8,810 nt of DNA from assembly GCA_025455535.1 (NCBI GenBank), contig JALOMM010000045.1:1-8810 (forward strand). The letters run 5' to 3'. The position numbers and the translations under genes are program-made. Positions within the stretch are counted from its first letter, which is position 1. Each line of letters begins with the position of its first letter. The notes beneath the pieces are model-generated. The model did no database searches. It was not told the origin of the DNA and was given only the letters and a program-made list of their open reading frames with translations. This document shows, in pieces, positions 7,702-8,810 of this stretch. The stretch is from Bacteroidales bacterium. Its GTDB lineage: Bacteria > Bacteroidota > Bacteroidia > Bacteroidales > VadinHA17.

Positions 7702-8203
7702 ATGAGCAACATAGCCTATATTGACAACAAACCGTTTCCTGTTACCGATGGCGAGACCATACTGGAATTTGTGAGGAGAAACAGGGGGCGTGACCTGATC
7801 CCGACGCTGTGCCAGGCTGATAACCTTGAGAACTACGGATCGTGCCGCATATGCTCGGTTGAGGTGGCCCTGAAGGAAAACGGGCCCTCAAGGATAATGG
7901 CCTCATGCCATACCCCTGTCACACCGGGGCACTATATCTACCCTTCGACAGACAGGATCACCAGGTTGAGAAGAAATATCATTGAGCTGGTTCTGTCAGA
8001 ATACCCTGAGGCATCCGTCACACCCGATGCGGGGATGCTGCCGACAGAGTTCCAGAGTGTGGTGGCCACAACAGGCGTAAGCCATGTGAGATATCCTGTC
8101 TCTGTTGCAAAGCATGAGAAAGATATGAGTCATCCCTACGTCTGGTCAGACCTTTCAGAGTGCATCAAATGCTACCGCTGCGTGACCGTGTGCGAGGAGA
8201 TTC
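7702..8203 (+). CDS. NuoG/FdsA-like catalytic subunit, N-terminal fragment cut by a sequence junction
   Basis: This is the N-terminus of the large iron-sulfur subunit, probably formate dehydrogenase alpha (molybdenum/tungsten). About 167 genuine residues remain. A plant-type ferredoxin domain holds [2Fe-2S] ligands Cys37, Cys48, Cys51 and Cys69 (C-x10-C-x2-C-x17-C). The first ferredoxin-like [4Fe-4S] motif follows, Cys154, Cys157, Cys160 and Cys164, in CIKCYRCVTVCEE. HPYVWSDLSECIKC and the CEE ending suit formate dehydrogenases better than the hydrogenase form, which usually has VCKNVQ. Between these motifs there is no cysteine from 70 to 153, so the usual His-Cys [4Fe-4S] ligand set is missing. 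After Ile167 the expected QGQF-type continuation does not appear. The frame stays open to 8388, but it reads antisense to a minus-strand gene in GC-rich DNA and is not natural protein. The second cluster, the molybdopterin domain and the active site are absent. The start lies 11 bases after the upstream stop. Confidence 0.8.
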
Positions 8204-8223
8204 GGGTATCGAGCACCGGCACC

Positions 8224-8775
8224 TCATGCCCTCCGATAGAGCGGGCCCCGCGCCGCCGCGCGCGCCCGGACCGGATCGAGCAGCGACCAGTCGCCCTCGG
8301 GAATGTCGTTGCCCAGCGGAAACGGCGCGCGCGGCTCGAGCCCGATGGCGATCAGCACCCGATCGTGCTGGTAATAGCGCGCCGCTGACTGGACGACGAA
8401 CACACCAAAGAACTGCGGCGCGATCGCCCGGTATTCGTTCACCAGCGCCATCGCGTCTGCGTCGTCGAGCGCGGCGAATTCACGACCGGACCGCTCGCGC
8501 GCGAGCGCGGCAATGCCGCTCAGTCCGTCACCCAGGGTGGCAAGGGCCGCATCGTCGAGACGCCCGCGGTCCGCATAGAGATCGAGGCTGCCGGCGGAGG
8601 GCAGCCGGCCGTCGCCGGTGGCCGGAATCATGAGATCGAGCAGGCGGCGCAGGGTTTCCCGCAGCGGGGCGGGAATCGGCTGGTCGCTCGTGATGAGGGT
8701 GGCGTCGCCGCGCATTGCATCGTCGGTAAGGACGTTGGCGGGCTTTCCATCCTCTGGCTTCGTATCGCGTGGCAT
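8224..8775 (-). CDS. Gluconate 2-dehydrogenase subunit 3-like protein
   Basis: This 183-residue protein resembles the small accessory subunits (gluconate 2-dehydrogenase subunit 3-like) encoded beside GMC-type FAD oxidoreductases. The family-like features are IPAPLRETLRRLLDLMIPA (34-52), SAGSLDLY (60-67), an acidic-alanine helical middle, QFFGVFVVQSAARYYQHDRVL (121-141) and a C-terminus GDWSLLDPVRAR...GPLYR. I recall relatives ending in a similar LL(D/E)PVRARPxLYR sequence, so the stop at 8224-8226 looks natural. AAAR at 173-176 would be a small local insertion. The first ~30 residues are polar and not clearly part of the domain. The ATG at 8775 is favoured by GGAG 7 bases upstream; Met21 is an alternative. 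No Tat signal or membrane segment is seen, and no partner oxidoreductase is in the window. The family call is from memory of motifs and moderately uncertain; no enzymatic role can be assigned on its own. Confidence 0.55.
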   Translation of the reverse strand: MPRDTKPEDGKPANVLTDDAMRGDATLITSDQPIPAPLRETLRRLLDLMIPATGDGRLPSAGSLDLYADRGRLDDAALATLGDGLSGIAALARERSGREFAALDDADAMALVNEYRAIAPQFFGVFVVQSAARYYQHDRVLIAIGLEPRAPFPLGNDIPEGDWSLLDPVRARAAARGPLYRRA

Positions 8776-8782
8776 GCGTCGG

Positions 8783-8786
8783 CTCC
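8783..8786 (-). promoter_or_regulatory. Shine-Dalgarno of the minus-strand GC-rich gene
   Basis: CTCC on the plus strand is GGAG on the minus strand, 7 bases before the ATG at 8775. It supports that start. It is the only clear Shine-Dalgarno in the window, consistent with this segment coming from a different type of bacterium. Confidence 0.6.
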
Positions 8787-8810
8787 GGGCGGTCGGATCA
8801 GTCGAACAGG

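Larger units (their letters stand above)
8203..8810. other. GC-rich segment of foreign origin
   Basis: From about 8203 to the window end, composition and coding style change abruptly. By hand count, 8221-8280 has 47 G/C in 60 bases and 8521-8580 has 42, against 34 in 7981-8040. Coding switches to the minus strand, codons favour G/C in third position, and the gene has a Shine-Dalgarno, unlike every other gene in the window. No transposase, integrase, tRNA, terminal repeat or target duplication is visible at the boundary. The simplest reading is DNA from a different, probably proteobacterial, genome joined during assembly; a real insertion or rearrangement is less likely. The exact junction cannot be fixed better than about 8200-8223. 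Confidence 0.8.

Noticed and set aside
8203..8388. C-terminal 61 residues of the open frame continuing the catalytic subunit
   Set aside because: They are arginine- and proline-rich antisense translation of the minus-strand GC-rich gene, not a real C-terminus.
8160..8633. Plus-strand open frame of 157 codons in the GC-rich segment
   Set aside because: It has arginine/alanine-rich composition typical of a shadow frame in GC-rich DNA, and it overlaps a better minus-strand gene with a Shine-Dalgarno.
8776..8810. End of a further minus-strand gene (CTG TTC GAC TGA, stop at 8800-8798)
   Set aside because: Only three codons are inside the window, too few to support a gene call, although an upstream partner gene there would fit.

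Overview
The first ~8.2 kb look like chromosomal DNA of an anaerobic member of the Bacteroidota, probably Bacteroidales. This rests on four things: the gene families (xylB-xylA order, a fused O-/N-acyltransferase of the aminolipid type, a ~700-residue SurA/PpiD-like membrane foldase), moderate GC, AT-rich leaders without Shine-Dalgarno sequences, and a Bacteroidota-type -7 box (TAnnTTTG) ahead of the foldase gene. The last ~600 bases are clearly different: GC-rich, opposite coding strand, a good Shine-Dalgarno, and a protein family typical of Proteobacteria. They appear to come from another genome.

Layout. (1) 1-1807, plus strand: the 3' end of xylulokinase (xylB) and a complete class II xylose isomerase (xylA), an operon for D-xylose catabolism closed by a strong hairpin terminator at 1836-1866. 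(2) 1897-3696, plus strand: a 599-residue fusion of a PlsC-type O-acyltransferase and a GNAT-type N-acyltransferase, the OlsF-like architecture that makes ornithine or glycine aminolipids. (3) 3761-5881, minus strand: a membrane-anchored peptidyl-prolyl isomerase of the PpiD/SurA type, convergent with the acyltransferase. A hairpin between them serves mainly the minus strand. (4) 5882-6070: an AT-rich divergent intergenic region with a candidate promoter for the foldase. (5) 6071-~8203, plus strand: two cotranscribed subunits of a soluble NAD-linked iron-sulfur oxidoreductase, most likely formate dehydrogenase. One is a fused NuoE/NuoF-like diaphorase subunit; the other is the N-terminus of the NuoG/FdsA-like catalytic subunit. 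(6) ~8203-8810: the catalytic subunit breaks inside its first ferredoxin-type cluster motif, directly after the fourth cysteine, and the sequence becomes GC-rich DNA with a complete minus-strand gene resembling the small subunit (gluconate 2-dehydrogenase subunit 3-like) found beside GMC oxidoreductases.

I see no CRISPR array, tRNA, rRNA, insertion sequence, phage gene or defence system. The points most worth a second look are the abrupt junction near 8203 (most likely a chimeric assembly), the absence of the His-Cys [4Fe-4S] ligands in the catalytic subunit, and the acyltransferase fusion. I do not find convincing evidence of an undescribed multi-gene system here.
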